64,000 bases of DNA. Source: Synchiropus splendidus (Eukaryota > Chordata > Actinopteri > Syngnathiformes > Callionymidae). The notes beneath the pieces are model-generated. The model was not told the origin of the DNA and searched no databases. It saw only the letters and a program-made list of their open reading frames with translations. The position numbers and the translations under genes are program-made. This document shows, piece after piece, positions 1 through 11,843 of the stretch (its first letter is position 1; the number at the start of each line of letters is the position of its first letter). The stretch is from assembly GCF_027744825.2 (NCBI RefSeq), contig NW_026527056.1, positions 62,001 to 126,000 of the forward strand. The letters are read 5' to 3'.

Positions 1-9
1 TTTCTCAGG

Positions 10-48
10 CTGAAAAGCGTTTTTACGCATTGTGCCATAACTTTTCAG
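10..48. repeat. Inverted repeat in every monomer, dyad 1 (first example)
   Basis: CTGAAAAG at 10-17 and CTTTTCAG at 41-48 are perfect 8-bp reverse complements around a 23-base loop. The arms are at monomer positions 8-15 and 39-46 and are kept in nearly all copies of every type, while the loop holds the AC/GT type marker at positions 23-24. Rare breaks in an arm are private (for example at 33696, 54967 and 59668). Such short dyads could extrude as hairpins; dyad-rich satellites have been proposed as centromeric in species lacking CENP-B boxes. The dyad is seen; the role is inferred. Confidence 0.7.
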
Positions 49-133
49 GGAAGCTTCAGAACATGAAATTTTAACCTCCCACTATAGCAGAAAGGGTCTT
101 TCTAGTAGGTGCACATCAAATCTAAGCTCTCTG

Positions 134-161
134 AAGTGTTTTTCGAAAGTTATCAACACTT
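134..161. repeat. Inverted repeat in every monomer, dyad 2 (first example)
   Basis: AAGTGTT (134-140) and AACACTT (155-161) are 7-bp reverse complements around a 14-base loop. The loop contains sites 143 and 152, which define monomer types, so family differences fall in the loop while the arms are conserved. Copies with GAATTG (for example 12161, 13477, 26825) or GATGTG (8403, 10471) break the left arm. Confidence 0.65.
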
Positions 162-3100
162 TTATGTTTGGCGTTCCGAAACCCACCTTATCTCAGGCTG
201 AAAAGCGTTTTTGTGCATTGTGCCATAACTTTTCAGGGAAGCTTCAGAACATGAAATTTTAACCTCCCACTATAGCAGAAAGGGTCTTTCTAGTAGGTGC
301 ACATCAAATCTAAGCTCTCTGAAGTGTTTTTCGAAAGTTATCAACACTTTTATGTTTGGCGTTCCGAAACCCACCTTATCTCAGGCTGAAAAGCGTTTTT
401 GTGCATTGTGCCATAACTTTTCAGGGAAGCTTCAGAACATGAAATTTTAACCTCCCACTATAGCAGAAAGGGTCTTTCTAGTAGTTGCACATCAAATCTA
501 AGCTGTCTGACGTGTTTTTCAAAAGTTATCAACACTTTTATGTTTGGCGTTCCGAAACCCACCTTATCTCAGGCTGAAAAGCGTTTTTGTGCATTGTGCC
601 ATAACTTTTCAGGAAAGCTTCAGAACATGAAATTTTAACCTCCCACTATAGCAGAAAGGGTCTTTCTAGTAGTTGCACATCAAATCTAAACTGTCTGAAG
701 TGTTTTTCCAAAGTTATCAACACTTTTATGTTTGGCGTTCCGAAACCCACCTTATCTCAGGCTGAAAAGCGTTTTTACGCATTGTGCCATAACTTTTCAG
801 GGAAGCTTCAGAACATGAAATTTTAACCTCCCACTATAGCAGAAAGGGTCTTTCTAGTAGGTGCACATCAAATCTAAGCTCTCTGAAGTGTTTTTCGAAA
901 GTTATCAACACTTTTATGTTTGGCGTTCCGAAACCCACCTTATCTCAGGCTGAAAAGCGTTTTTGTGCATTGTGCCATAACTTTTCAGGGAAGCTTCAGA
1001 ACATGAAATTTTAACCTCCCACTATAGCAGAAAGGGTCTTTCTAGTAGTTGCACATCAAATCTAAACTGTCTGAAGTGTTTTTCCAAAGTTATTAACACT
1101 TTTATGTTTGGCGTTCCGAAACCCACCTTATCTCAGGCTGAAAAGCGTTTTTGTGCATTGTGCCATAACTTTTCAGGGAAGCTTCAGAACATGAAATTTT
1201 AACCTCCCACTATAGCAGAAAGGGTCTTTCTAGTAGTTGCACATCAAATCTAAGCTGTCTGAAGTGTTTTTCCAAAGTTATCAACACTTTTATGTTTGGC
1301 GTTCCGAAACCCACCTTATCTCAGGCTGAAAAGCGTTTTTGTGCATTGTGCCATAACTTTTCAGGGAAGCTTCAGAACATGAAATTTTAACCTCCCACTA
1401 TAGCAGAAAGGGTCTTTCTAGTAGTTGCACATCAAATCTAAGCTGTCTGAAGTGTTTTTCAAAAGTTATCAACACTTTTATGTTTGGCGTTCCGAAACCC
1501 ACCTTATCTCAGGCTGAAAAGCGTTTTTGTGCATTGTGCCATAACTTTTCAGGAAAGCTTCAGAACATGAAATTTTAACCTCCCACTATAGCAGAAAGGG
1601 TCTTTCTAGTAGTTGCACATCAAATCTAAACTGTCTGAAGTGTTTTTCCAAAGTTATCAACACTTTTATGTTTGGCGTTCCGAAACCCACCTTATCTCAG
1701 GCTGAAAAGCGTTTTTACGCATTGTGCCATAACTTTTCAGGGAAGCTTCAGAACATGAAATTTTAACCTCCCACTATAGCAGAAAGGGTCTTTCTAGTAG
1801 GTGCACATCAAATCTAAGCTCTCTGAAGTGTTTTTCGAAAGTTATCAACACTTTTATGTTTGGCGTTCCGAAACCCACCTTATCTCAGGCTGAAAAGCGT
1901 TTTTGTGCATTGTGCCATAACTTTTCAGGGAAGCTTCAGAACATGAAATTTTAACCTCCCACTATAGCAGAAAGGGTCTTTCTAGTAGTTGCACATCAAA
2001 TCTAAACTGTCTGAAGTGTTTTTCCAAAGTTATTAACACTTTTATGTTTGGCGTTCCGAAACCCACCTTATCTCAGGCTGAAAAGCGTTTTTGTGCATTG
2101 TGCCATAACTTTTCAGGGAAGCTTCAGAACATGAAATTTTAACCTCCCACTATAGCAGAAAGGGTCTTTCTAGTAGTTGCACATCAAATCTAAACTGTCT
2201 GAAGTGTTTTTCCAAAGTTATCAACACTTTTATGTTTGGCGTTCCGAAACCCACCTTATCTCAGGCTGAAAAGCGTTTTTACGCATTGTGCCATAACTTT
2301 TCAGGGAAGCTTCAGAACATGAAATTTTAACCTCCCACTATAGCAGAAAGGGTCTTTCTAGTAGGTGCACATCAAATCTAAGCTCTCTGAAGTGTTTTTC
2401 GAAAGTTATCAACACTTTTATGTTTGGCGTTCCGAAACCCACCTTATCTCAGGCTGAAAAGCGTTTTTGTGCATTGTGCCATAACTTTTCAGGGAAGCTT
2501 CAGAACATGAAATTTTAACCTCCCACTATAGCAGAAAGGGTCTTTCTAGTAGTTGCACATCAAATCTAAACTGTCTGAAGTGTTTTTCCAAAGTTATTAA
2601 CACTTTTATGTTTGGCGTTCCGAAACCCACCTTATCTCAGGCTGAAAAGCGTTTTTGTGCATTGTGCCATAACTTTTCAGGGAAGCTTCAGAACATGAAA
2701 TTTTAACCTCCCACTATAGCAGAAAGGGTCTTTCTAGTAGTTGCACATCAAATCTAAACTGTCTGAAGTGTTTTTCCAAAGTTATCAACACTTTTATGTT
2801 TGGCGTTCCGAAACCCACCTTATCTCAGGCTGAAAAGCGTTTTTACGCATTGTGCCATAACTTTTCAGGGAAGCTTCAGAACATGAAATTTTAACCTCCC
2901 ACTTTAGCAGAAAGGGTCTTTCTAGTAGGTGCACATCAAATCTAAGCTGTGTGAAGTGTTTTTCGAAAGTTATCAACACTTTTATGTTTGGCGTTCCGAA
3001 ACCCACCTTATCTCAGGCTGAAAAGCGTTTTTGTGCATTGTGCCATAACTTTTCAGGGAAGCTTCAGAACATGAAATTTTAACCTCCCACTATAGCAGAA

Positions 3101-4138
3101 AGGGTCTTTCTAGTAGTTGCACATCAAATCTAAGCTGTCTGAAGTGTTTTTCCAAAGTTATCAACACTTTTATGTTTGGCGTTCCGAAACCCACCTTATC
3201 TCAGGCTGAAAAGCGTTTTTACGCATTGTGCCATAACTTTTCAGGGAAGCTTCAGAACATGAAATTTTAACCTCCCACTATAGCAGAAAGGGTCTTTCTA
3301 GTAGGTGCACATCAAATCTAAGCTCTCTGAAGTGTTTTTCGAAAGTTATCAACACTTTTATGTTTGGCGTTCCGAAACCCACCTTATCTCAGGCTGAAAA
3401 GCGTTTTTGTGCATTGTGCCATAACTTTTCAGGAAAGCTTCAGAACATGAAATTTTAACCTCCCACTATAGCAGAAAGGGTCTTTCTAGTAGTTGCACAT
3501 CAAATCTAAGCTGTCTGAAGTGTTTTTCCAAAGTTATTAACACTTTTATGTTTGGCGTTCCGAAACCCACCTTATCTCAGGCTGAAAAGCGTTTTTGTGC
3601 ATTGTGCCATAACTTTTCAGGGAAGCTTCAGAACATGAAATTTTAACCTCCCACTATAGCAGAAAGGGTCTTTCTAGTAGTTGCACATCAAATCTAAACT
3701 GTCTGAAGTGTTTTTCCAAAGTTATCAACACTTTTATGTTTGGCGTTCCGAAACCCACCTTATCTCAGGCTGAAAAGCGTTTTTACGCATTGTGCCATAA
3801 CTTTTCAGGGAAGCTTCAGAACATGAAATTTTAACCTCCCACTATAGCAGAAAGGGTCTTTCTAGTAGGTGCACATCAAATCTAAGCTCTCTGAAGTGTT
3901 TTTCGAAAGTTATCAACACTTTTATGTTTGGCGTTCCGAAACCCACCTTATCTCAGGCTGAAAAGCGTTTTTGTGCATTGTGCCATAACTTTTCAGGAAA
4001 GCTTCAGAACATGAAATTTTAACCTCCCACTATAGCAGAAAGGGTCTTTCTAGTAGTTGCACATCAAATCTAAACTGTCTGAAGTGTTTTTCCAAAGTTA
4101 TTAACACTTTTATGTTTGGCGTTCCGAAACCCACCTTA

Positions 4139-6018
4139 TCTCAGGCTGAAAAGCGTTTTTGTGCATTGTGCCATAACTTTTCAGGAAAGCTTCAGAACAT
4201 GAAATTTTAACCTCCCACTATAGCAGAAAGGGTCTTTCTAGTAGTTGCACATCAAATCTAAACTGTCTGAAGTGTTTTTCCAAAGTTATTAACACTTTTA
4301 TGTTTGGCGTTTCGAAACCCACCTTATCTCAGGCTGAAAAGCGTTTTTGTGCATTGTGCCATAACTTTTCAGGGAAGCTTCAGAACATGAAATTTTAACC
4401 TCCCACTATAGCAGAAAGGGTCTTTCTAGTAGTTGCACATCAAATCTAAACTGTCTGAAGTGTTTTTCCAAAGTTATCAACACTTTTATGTTTGGCGTTC
4501 CGAAACCCACCTTATCTCAGGCTGAAAAGCGTTTTTACGCATTGTGCCATAACTTTTCAGGGAAGCTTCAGAACATGAAATTTTAACCTCCCACTATAGC
4601 AGAAAGGGTCTTTCTAGTATGTGCACATCAAATCTAAGATGTCTGAAGTGTTTTTCGAAAGTTATCAACACTTTTATGTTTGGCGTTCCGAAACCCACCT
4701 TATCTCAGGCTGAAAAGCGTTTTTGTGCATTGTGCCATAACTTTTCAGGGAAGCTTCAGAACATGAAATTTTAACCTCCCACTATAGCAGAAAGGGTCTT
4801 TCTAGTAGTTGCACATCAAATCTAAGCTGTCTGAAGTGTTTTTCCAAAGTTATCAACACTTTTATGTTTGGCGTTCCGAAACCCACCTTATCTCAGGCTG
4901 AAAAGCGTTTTTACGCATTGTGCCATAACTTTTCAGGGAAGCTTCAGAACATGAAATTTTAACCTCCCACTATAGCAGAAAGGGTCTTTCTAGTAGGTGC
5001 ACATCAAATCTAAGCTCTCTGAAGTGTTTTTCGAAAGTTATCAACACTTTTATGTTTGGCGTTCCGAAACCCACCTTATCTCAGGCTGAAAAGCGTTTTT
5101 ACGCATTGTGCCATAACTTTTCAGGGAAGCTTCAGAACATGAAATTTTAACCTCCCACTATAGCAGAAAGGGTCTTTCTAGTAGGTGCACATCAAATCTA
5201 AGCTGTCTGAAGTGTTTTTCCAAAGTTATCAACACTTTTATGTTTGGCGTTCCGAAACCCACCTTATCTCAGGCTGAAAAGCGTTTTTGTGCATTGTGCC
5301 ATAACTTTTCAGGGAAGCTTCAGAACATGAAATTTTAACCTCACACTATAGCAAAAAGGGTCTTTCTAGTAGTTGCACATCAAATCTAAGCTGTCTGAAG
5401 TGTTTTTCAAAAGTTATCAACACTTTTATGTTTGGCGTTCCGAAACCCACCTTATCTCAGGCTGAAAAGCGTTTTTGTGCATTGTGCCATAACTTTTCAG
5501 GAAAGCTTCAGAACATGAAATTTTAACCTCCCACTATAGCAGAAAGGGTCTTTCTAGTAGTTGCACATCAAATCTAAACCGTCTGAAGTGTTTTTCCAAA
5601 GTTATCAACACTTTTATGTTTGGCGTTCCGAAACCCACCTTATCTCAGGCTGAAAAGCGTTTTTACGCATTGTGCCATAACTTTTCAGGGAAGCTTCAGA
5701 ACATGAAATTTTAACCTCCCACTATAGCAGAAAGGGTCTTTCTAGTAGGTGCACATCAAATCTAAGCTGTCTGAAGTGTTTTTCGAAAGTTATCAACACT
5801 TTTATGTTTGGCGTTCCGAAACCCACCTTATCTCAGGCTGAAAAGCGTTTTTGTGCATTGTGCCATAACTTTTCAGGAAAGCTTCAGAACATGAAATTTT
5901 AACCTCCCACTATAGCAGAAAGGGTCTTTCTAGTAGGTGCACATCAAATCTAAGCTCTCTGAAGTGTTTTTCGAAAGTTATCAACACTTTTATGTTTGGC
6001 GTTCCGAAACCCACCTTA
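4139..6018. repeat. Higher-order unit of 10 monomers (1,880 bp), copy 1
   Basis: Ten monomers whose private variants recur in the next unit exactly 1,880 bp later: GTTTCG in place of GTTCCG (4309-4314 and 6189-6194), TAGTATGTG with AAGATG (around 4620-4640 and 6500-6520), a Q-left/C'-right hybrid (5079 and 6959), TCACACTA (5341 and 7221) and AAACCGTCT (around 5577 and 7457). Shared linked variants at constant spacing show tandem duplication of a 10-monomer block by unequal exchange. Confidence 0.88.
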
Positions 6019-7896
6019 TCTCAGGCTGAAAAGCGTTTTTGTGCATTGTGCCATAACTTTTCAGGGAAGCTTCAGAACATGAAATTTTAACCTCCCACTA
6101 TAGCAGAAAGGGTCTTTCTAGTAGTTGCACATCAAATCTAAACTGTCTGAAGTGTTTTTCCAAAGTTATTAACACTTTTATGTTTGGCGTTTCGAAACCC
6201 ACCTTATCTCAGGCTGAAAAGCGTTTTTGTGCATTGTGCCATAACTTTTCAGGGAAGCTTCAGAACATGAAATTTTAACCTCCCACTATAGCAGAAAGGG
6301 TCTTTCTAGTAGTTGCACATCAAATCTAAACTGTCTGAAGTGTTTTTCCAAAGTTATCAACACTTTTATGTTTGGCGTTCCGAAACCCACCTTATCTCAG
6401 GCTGAAAAGCGTTTTTACGCATTGTGCCATAACTTTTCAGGGAAGCTTCAGAACATGAAATTTTAACCTCCCACTATAGCAGAAAGGGTCTTTCTAGTAT
6501 GTGCACATCAAATCTAAGATGTCTGAAGTGTTTTTCGAAAGTTATCAACACTTTTATGTTTGGCGTTCCGAAACCCACCTTATCTTAGGCTGAAAAGCGT
6601 TTTTGTGCATTGTGCCATAACTTTTCAGGGAAGCTTCAGAACATGAAATTTTAACCTCCCACTATAGCAGAAAGGGTCTTTCTAGTAGTTGCACATCAAA
6701 TCTAAGCTGTCTGAAGTGTTTTTCCAAAGTTATCAACACTTTTATGTTTGGCGTTCCGAAACCCACCTTATCTCAGGCTGAAAAGCGTTTTTACGCATTG
6801 TGCCATAACTTTTCAGGGAAGCTTCAGAACATGAAATTTTAACCTCCCACTATAGCAGAAAGGGTCTTTCTAGTAGGTGCACATCAAATCTAAGCTCTCT
6901 GAAGTGTTTTTCGAAAGTTATCAACACTTTTATGTTTGGCGTTCCGAAACCCACCTTATCTCAGGCTGAAAAGCGTTTTTACGCATTGTGCCATAACTTT
7001 TCAGGGAAGCTTCAGAACATGAAATTTTAACCTCCCACTATAGCAGAAAGGGTCTTTCTAGTAGGTGCACATCAAATCTAAGCTGTCTGAAGTGTTTTTC
7101 CAAAGTTATCAACACTTTTATGTTTGGCGTTCCGAAACCCACCTTATCTCAGGCTGAAAAGCGTTTTTGTGCATTGTGCCATAACTTTTCAGGGAAGCTT
7201 CAGAACATGAAATTTTAACCTCACACTATAGCAGAAAGGGTCTTTCTAGTAGTTGCACATCAAATCTAAGCTGTCTGAAGTGTTTTTCAAAAGCTATCAA
7301 CACTTTTATGTTTGGCGTTCCGAAACCCACCTTATCTCAGGCTGAAAAGCGTTTTTGTGCATTGTGCCATAACTTTTCAGGAAAGCTTCAGAACATGAAA
7401 TTTTAACCTCCCACTATAGCAGAAAGGGTCTTTCTAGTAGTTGCACATCAAATCTAAACCGTCTGAAGTGTTTTTCCAGTTATCAACACTTTTATGTTTG
7501 GCGTTCCGAAACCCACCTTATCTCAGGCTGAAAAGCGTTTTTACGCATTGTGCCATAACTTTTCAGGGAAGCTTCAGAACATGAAATTTTAACCTCCCAC
7601 TATAGCAGAAAGGGTCTTTCTAGTAGGTGCACATCAAATCTAAGCTGTCTGAAGTGTTTTTCGAAAGTTATCAACACTTTTATGTTTGGCGTTCCGAAAC
7701 CCACCTTATCTCAGGCTGAAAAGCGTTTTTGTGCATTGTGCCATAACTTTTCAGGAAAGCTTCAGAACATGAAATTTTAACCTCCCACTATAGCAGAAAG
7801 GGTCTTTCTAGTAGGTGCACATCAAATCTAAGCTCTCTGAAGTGTTTTTCGAAAGTTATCAACACTTTTATGTTTGGCGTTCCGAAACCCACCTTA
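6019..7896. repeat. Higher-order unit of 10 monomers, copy 2 (1,878 bp)
   Basis: Second copy of the block at 4139-6018. It is 2 bp shorter because of an AA deletion near 7478 (CCAGTT for CCAAAGTT). It differs from copy 1 by only a few substitutions, such as TCTTAGG at 6583, AAGCTATC near 7294 and GCAGAAAG where copy 1 has GCAAAAAG. The first monomers of the copies differ at site 48 (A in copy 1, G in copy 2) but share GTTTCG, placing an exchange edge within that monomer. Confidence 0.88.
7471..7485. repeat. 2-bp deletion monomer
   Basis: CCAGTTATC replaces CCAAAGTTATC, so the monomer starting at 7335 is 186 bp. One of only six length changes in the array. Confidence 0.9.
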
Positions 7897-8836
7897 TCTC
7901 AGGCTGAAAAGCGTTTTTGTGCATTGTGCCATAACTTTTCAGGAAAGCTTCAGAACATGAAATTTTAACCTCCCACTATAGCAGAAAGGGTCTTTCTAGT
8001 AGTTGCACATCAAATCTAAACTGTCTGAAGTGTTTTTCCAAAGTTATTAACACTTTTATGTTTGGCGTTCCGAAACCCACCTTATCTCAGGCTGAAAAGC
8101 GTTTTTGTGCATTGTGCCATAACTTTTCAGGGAAGCTTCACAACATGAAATTTTAACCTCCCACTATAGCAGAAAGGGTCTTTCTAGTAGTTGCACATCA
8201 AATCTAAACTGTCTGAAGTGTTTTTCCAAAGTTATCAACACTTTTATGTTTGGCGTTCCGAAACCCACCTTATCTCAGGCTGAAAAGCGTTTTTACGCAT
8301 TGTGCCATAACTTTTCAGGGAAGCTTCAGAACATGAAATTTTAACCTCCCACTATAGCAGAAAGGGTCTTTCTAGTAGGTGCACATCAAATCTAAGCTGT
8401 CTGATGTGTTTTTCGAAAGTTATCAACACTTTTATGTTTGGCGTTCCGAAACCCACCTTATCTCAGGCTGAAAAGCGTTTTTGTGCATTGTGCCATAACT
8501 TCTCAGGGAAGCTTCAGAACATGAAATTTTAACCTCCCACTATAGCAGAAAGGGTCTTTCTAGTAGTTGCACATCAAATCTAAGCTGTCTGAAGTGTTTT
8601 TCAAAAGTTATCAACACTTTTATGTTTGGCGTTCCGAAACCCACCTTATCTCAGGCTGAAAAGCGTTTTTGTGCATTGTGCCATAACTTTTCAGGAAAGC
8701 TTCAGAACATGAAATTTTAACCTCCCACTATAGCAGAAAGGGTCTTTCTAGTAGTTGCACATCAAATCTAAACTGTCTGAAGTGTTTTTCCAAAGTTATT
8801 AACACTTTTATGTTTGGCGTTCCGAAACCCACCTTA
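7709..8836. repeat. Six-monomer segment repeated 2,068 bp downstream, copy 1
   Basis: Order B-D'-E-Q-C-D'. Private variants CTTCACAAC (8137-8145) and CTGATGTG (8401-8408) recur together at 10205-10213 and 10469-10476. The offset is 2,068 bp, or 11 monomers, so an 11-monomer exchange is recorded. The copies differ at, for example, ACTTCTC near 8500. Confidence 0.82.
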
Positions 8837-9776
8837 TCTCAGGCTGAAAAGCGTTTTTGTGCATTGTGCCATAACTTTTCAGGGAAGCTTCAGAACATGA
8901 AATTTTAACCTCACACTATAGCAGAAAGGGTCTTTCTAGTAGTTGCACATCAAATCTAAGCTGTCTGAAGTGTTTTTCAAAAGTTATCAACACTTTTATG
9001 TTTGGCGTTCCGAAACCCACCTTATCTCAGGCTGAAAAGCGTTTTTGTGCATTGTGCCATAACTTTTCAGGAAAGCTTCAGAACATGAAATTTTAACCTC
9101 CCACTATAGCAGAAAGGGTCTTTCTAGTAGTTGCACATCAAATCTAAACTGTCTGAAGTGTTTTTCCAAAGTTATTAACACTTTTATGTTTGGCGTTCCG
9201 AAACCCACCTTATCTCAGGCTGAAAAGCGTTTTTGTGCATTGTGCCATAACTTTTCAGGGAAGCTTCAGAACATGAAATTTTAACCTCCCACTATAGCAG
9301 AAAGGGTCTTTCTAGTAGTTGCACATCAAATCTAAACCGTCTGAAGTGTTTTTCCAAAGTTATCAACACTTTTATGTTTGGCGTTCCGAAACCCACCTTA
9401 TCTCAGGCTGAAAAGCGTTTTTGTGCATTGTGCCATAACTTTTCAGGGAAGCTTCAGAACATGAAATTTTAACCTCCCACTATAGCAGAAAGGGTCTTTC
9501 TAGTAGTTGCACATCAAATCTAAACCGTCTGAAGTGTTTTTCCAAAGTTATCAACACTTTTATGTTTGGCGTTCCGAAACCCACCTTATCTCAGGCTGAA
9601 AAGCGTTTTTACGCATTGTGCCATAACTTTTCAGGGAAGCTTCAGAACATGAAATTTTAACCTCCCACTATAGCAGAAAGGGTCTTTCTAGTAGGTGCAC
9701 ATCAAATCTAAACTGTCTGAAGTGTTTTTCGAAAGTTATCAACACTTTTATGTTTGGCGTTCCGAAACCCACCTTA

Positions 9777-10904
9777 TCTCAGGCTGAAAAGCGTTTTTGT
9801 GCATTGTGCCATAACTTTTCAGGAAAGCTTCAGAACATGAAATTTTAACCTCCCACTATAGCAGAAAGGGTCTTTCTAGTAGGTGCACATCAAATCTAAG
9901 CTCTCTGAAGTGTTTTTCGAAAGTTATCAACACTTTTATGTTTGGCGTTCCGAAACCCACCTTATCTCAGGCTGAAAAGCGTTTTTGTGCATTGTGCCAT
10001 AACTTTTCAGGAAAGCTTCAGAACATGAAATTTTAACCTCCCACTATAGCAGAAAGGGTCTTTCTAGTAGTTGCACATCAAATCTAAACTGTCTGAAGTG
10101 TTTTTCCAAAGTTATTAACACTTTTATGTTTGGCGTTCCGAAACCCACCTTATCTCAGGCTGAAAAGCGTTTTTGTGCATTGTGCCATAACTTTTCAGGG
10201 AAGCTTCACAACATGAAATTTTAACCTCCCACTATAGCAGAAAGGGTCTTTCTAGTAGTTGCACATCAAATCTAAACTGTCTGAAGTGTTTTTCCAAAGT
10301 TATCAACACTTTTATGTTTGGCGTTCCGAAACCCACCTTATCTCAGGCTGAAAAGCGTTTTTACGCATTGTGCCATAACTTTTCAGGGAAGCTTCAGAAC
10401 ATGAAATTTTAACCTCCCACTATAGCAGAAAGGGTCTTTCTAGTAGGTGCACATCAAATCTAAGCTGTCTGATGTGTTTTTCGAAAGTTATCAACACTTT
10501 TATGTTTGGCGTTCCGAAACCCACCTTATCTCAGGCTGAAAAGCGTTTTTGTGCATTGTGCCATAACTTTTCAGGGAAGCTTCAGAACATGAAATTTTAA
10601 CCTCCCACTATAGCAGAAAGGGTCTTTCTAGTAGTTGCACATCAAATCTAAGCTGTCTGAAGTGTTTTTCAAAAGTTATCAACACTTTTATGTTTGGCGT
10701 TCCGAAACCCACCTTATCTCAGGCTGAAAAGCGTTTTTGTGCATTGTGCCATAACTTTTCAGGAAAGCTTCAGAACATGAAATTTTAACCTCCCACTATA
10801 GCAGAAAGGGTCTTTCTAGTAGTTGCACATCAAATCTAAACTGTCTGAAGTGTTTTTCCAAAGTTATTAACACTTTTATGTTTGGCGTTCCGAAACCCAC
10901 CTTA
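9777..10904. repeat. Six-monomer segment, copy 2
   Basis: Second copy of 7709-8836, order B-D'-E-Q-C-D', with the same CTTCACAAC and GATGTG variants. The intervening 8837-9776 holds five monomers, including another TCACACTA monomer (8911) and two adjacent E monomers with AAACCGTCT (around 9335 and 9523) that echo earlier variants. Confidence 0.82.
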
Positions 10905-11340
10905 TCTCAGGCTGAAAAGCGTTTTTGTGCATTGTGCCATAACTTTTCAGGGAAGCTTCAGAACATGAAATTTTAACCTCCCACTATAGCAGAAAGGGTC
11001 TTTCTAGTAGTTGCACATCAAATCTAAACTGTCTGAAGTGTTTTTCCAAAGTTATCAACACTTTTATGTTTGGCGTTCCGAAACCCACCTTATCTCAGGC
11101 TGAAAAGCGTTTTTACGCATTGTGCCATAACTTTTCAGGGAAGCTTCAGAACATGAAATTTTAACCTCCCACTATAGCAGAAAGGGTCTTTCTAGTAGGT
11201 GCACATCAAATCTAAGCTGTCTGAAGTGTTTTTCGAAAGTTATCAACACTTTTATGTTTGGCGTTCCGAAACCCACCTTATCTCAGGCTGAAAAGCGTTT
11301 TTGTGCATTGTGCCATAACTTTTCAGGAAAGCTTCAGAAC

Positions 11341-11358
11341 ATGAAATTTAAACTCCCA
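11341..11358. repeat. 1-bp deletion with adjacent substitution
   Basis: GAAATTTAAACTCCC replaces GAAATTTTAACCTCCC. The monomer starting at 11281 is 187 bp. The same monomer has GTGTACATC near 11387. Confidence 0.9.
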
Positions 11359-11843
11359 CTATAGCAGAAAGGGTCTTTCTAGTAGGTGTACATCAAATCT
11401 AAGCTCTCTGAAGTGTTTTTCGAAAGTTATCAACACTTTTATGTTTGGCGTTCCGAAACCCACCTTATCTCAGGCTGAAAAGCGTTTTTGTGCATTGTGC
11501 CATAACTTTTCAGGGAAGCTTCAGAACATGAAATTTTAACCTCCCACTATAGCAGAAAGGGTCTTTCTAGTAGTTGCACATCAAATCTAAACTGTCTGAA
11601 GTGTTTTTCCAAAGTTATTAACACTTTTATGTTTGGCGTTCCGAAACCCACCTTATCTCAGGCTGAAAAGCGTTTTTGTGCATTGTGCCATAACTTTTCA
11701 GGGAAGCTTCAGAACATGAAATTTTAACCTCCCACTATAGCAGAAAGGGTCTTTCTAGTAGTTGCACATCAAATCTAAACTGTCTGAAGTGTTTTTCCAA
11801 AGTTATCAACACTTTTATGTTTGGCGTTCCGAAACCCACCTTA

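Larger units (their letters stand above)
1..4138. repeat. Irregular P-rich part of the array
   Basis: Type order from position 3 is P, B-like (48G), C, E', P, D, C', C, E', P, D, E, P, D, E, Q-variant, C', P, hybrid, E, P, D'. The module C-E'-P occurs at 379-942 and 1319-1882, and P-D-E at 1695-2258 and 2259-2822. P monomers (AC at 23-24 with C at 127) are common here but are absent from 6959 to about 56.4 kb. No larger regular period is seen, which suggests a less recently homogenised part of the array. Confidence 0.75.

Noticed and set aside
134..161. CENP-B box
   Set aside because: Q/P/B monomers have a TTCG core (TTTTTCGAAAG), but the CGGG half and the central A of the box are absent. 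On the other strand the CGAA in GTTCCGAAACC also lacks the matching half. Only a four-base core matches.
2794..3006. A 70-codon open reading frame on the minus strand across the satellite
   Set aside because: It is satellite sequence read in a chance frame, opened by private changes in the monomer at 2823 (CACTTTAG and GTGTGAAG). 188 is not a multiple of 3, so frames rotate between monomers, and the frame does not stay open in neighbouring near-identical copies. No motif or codon signal supports it.
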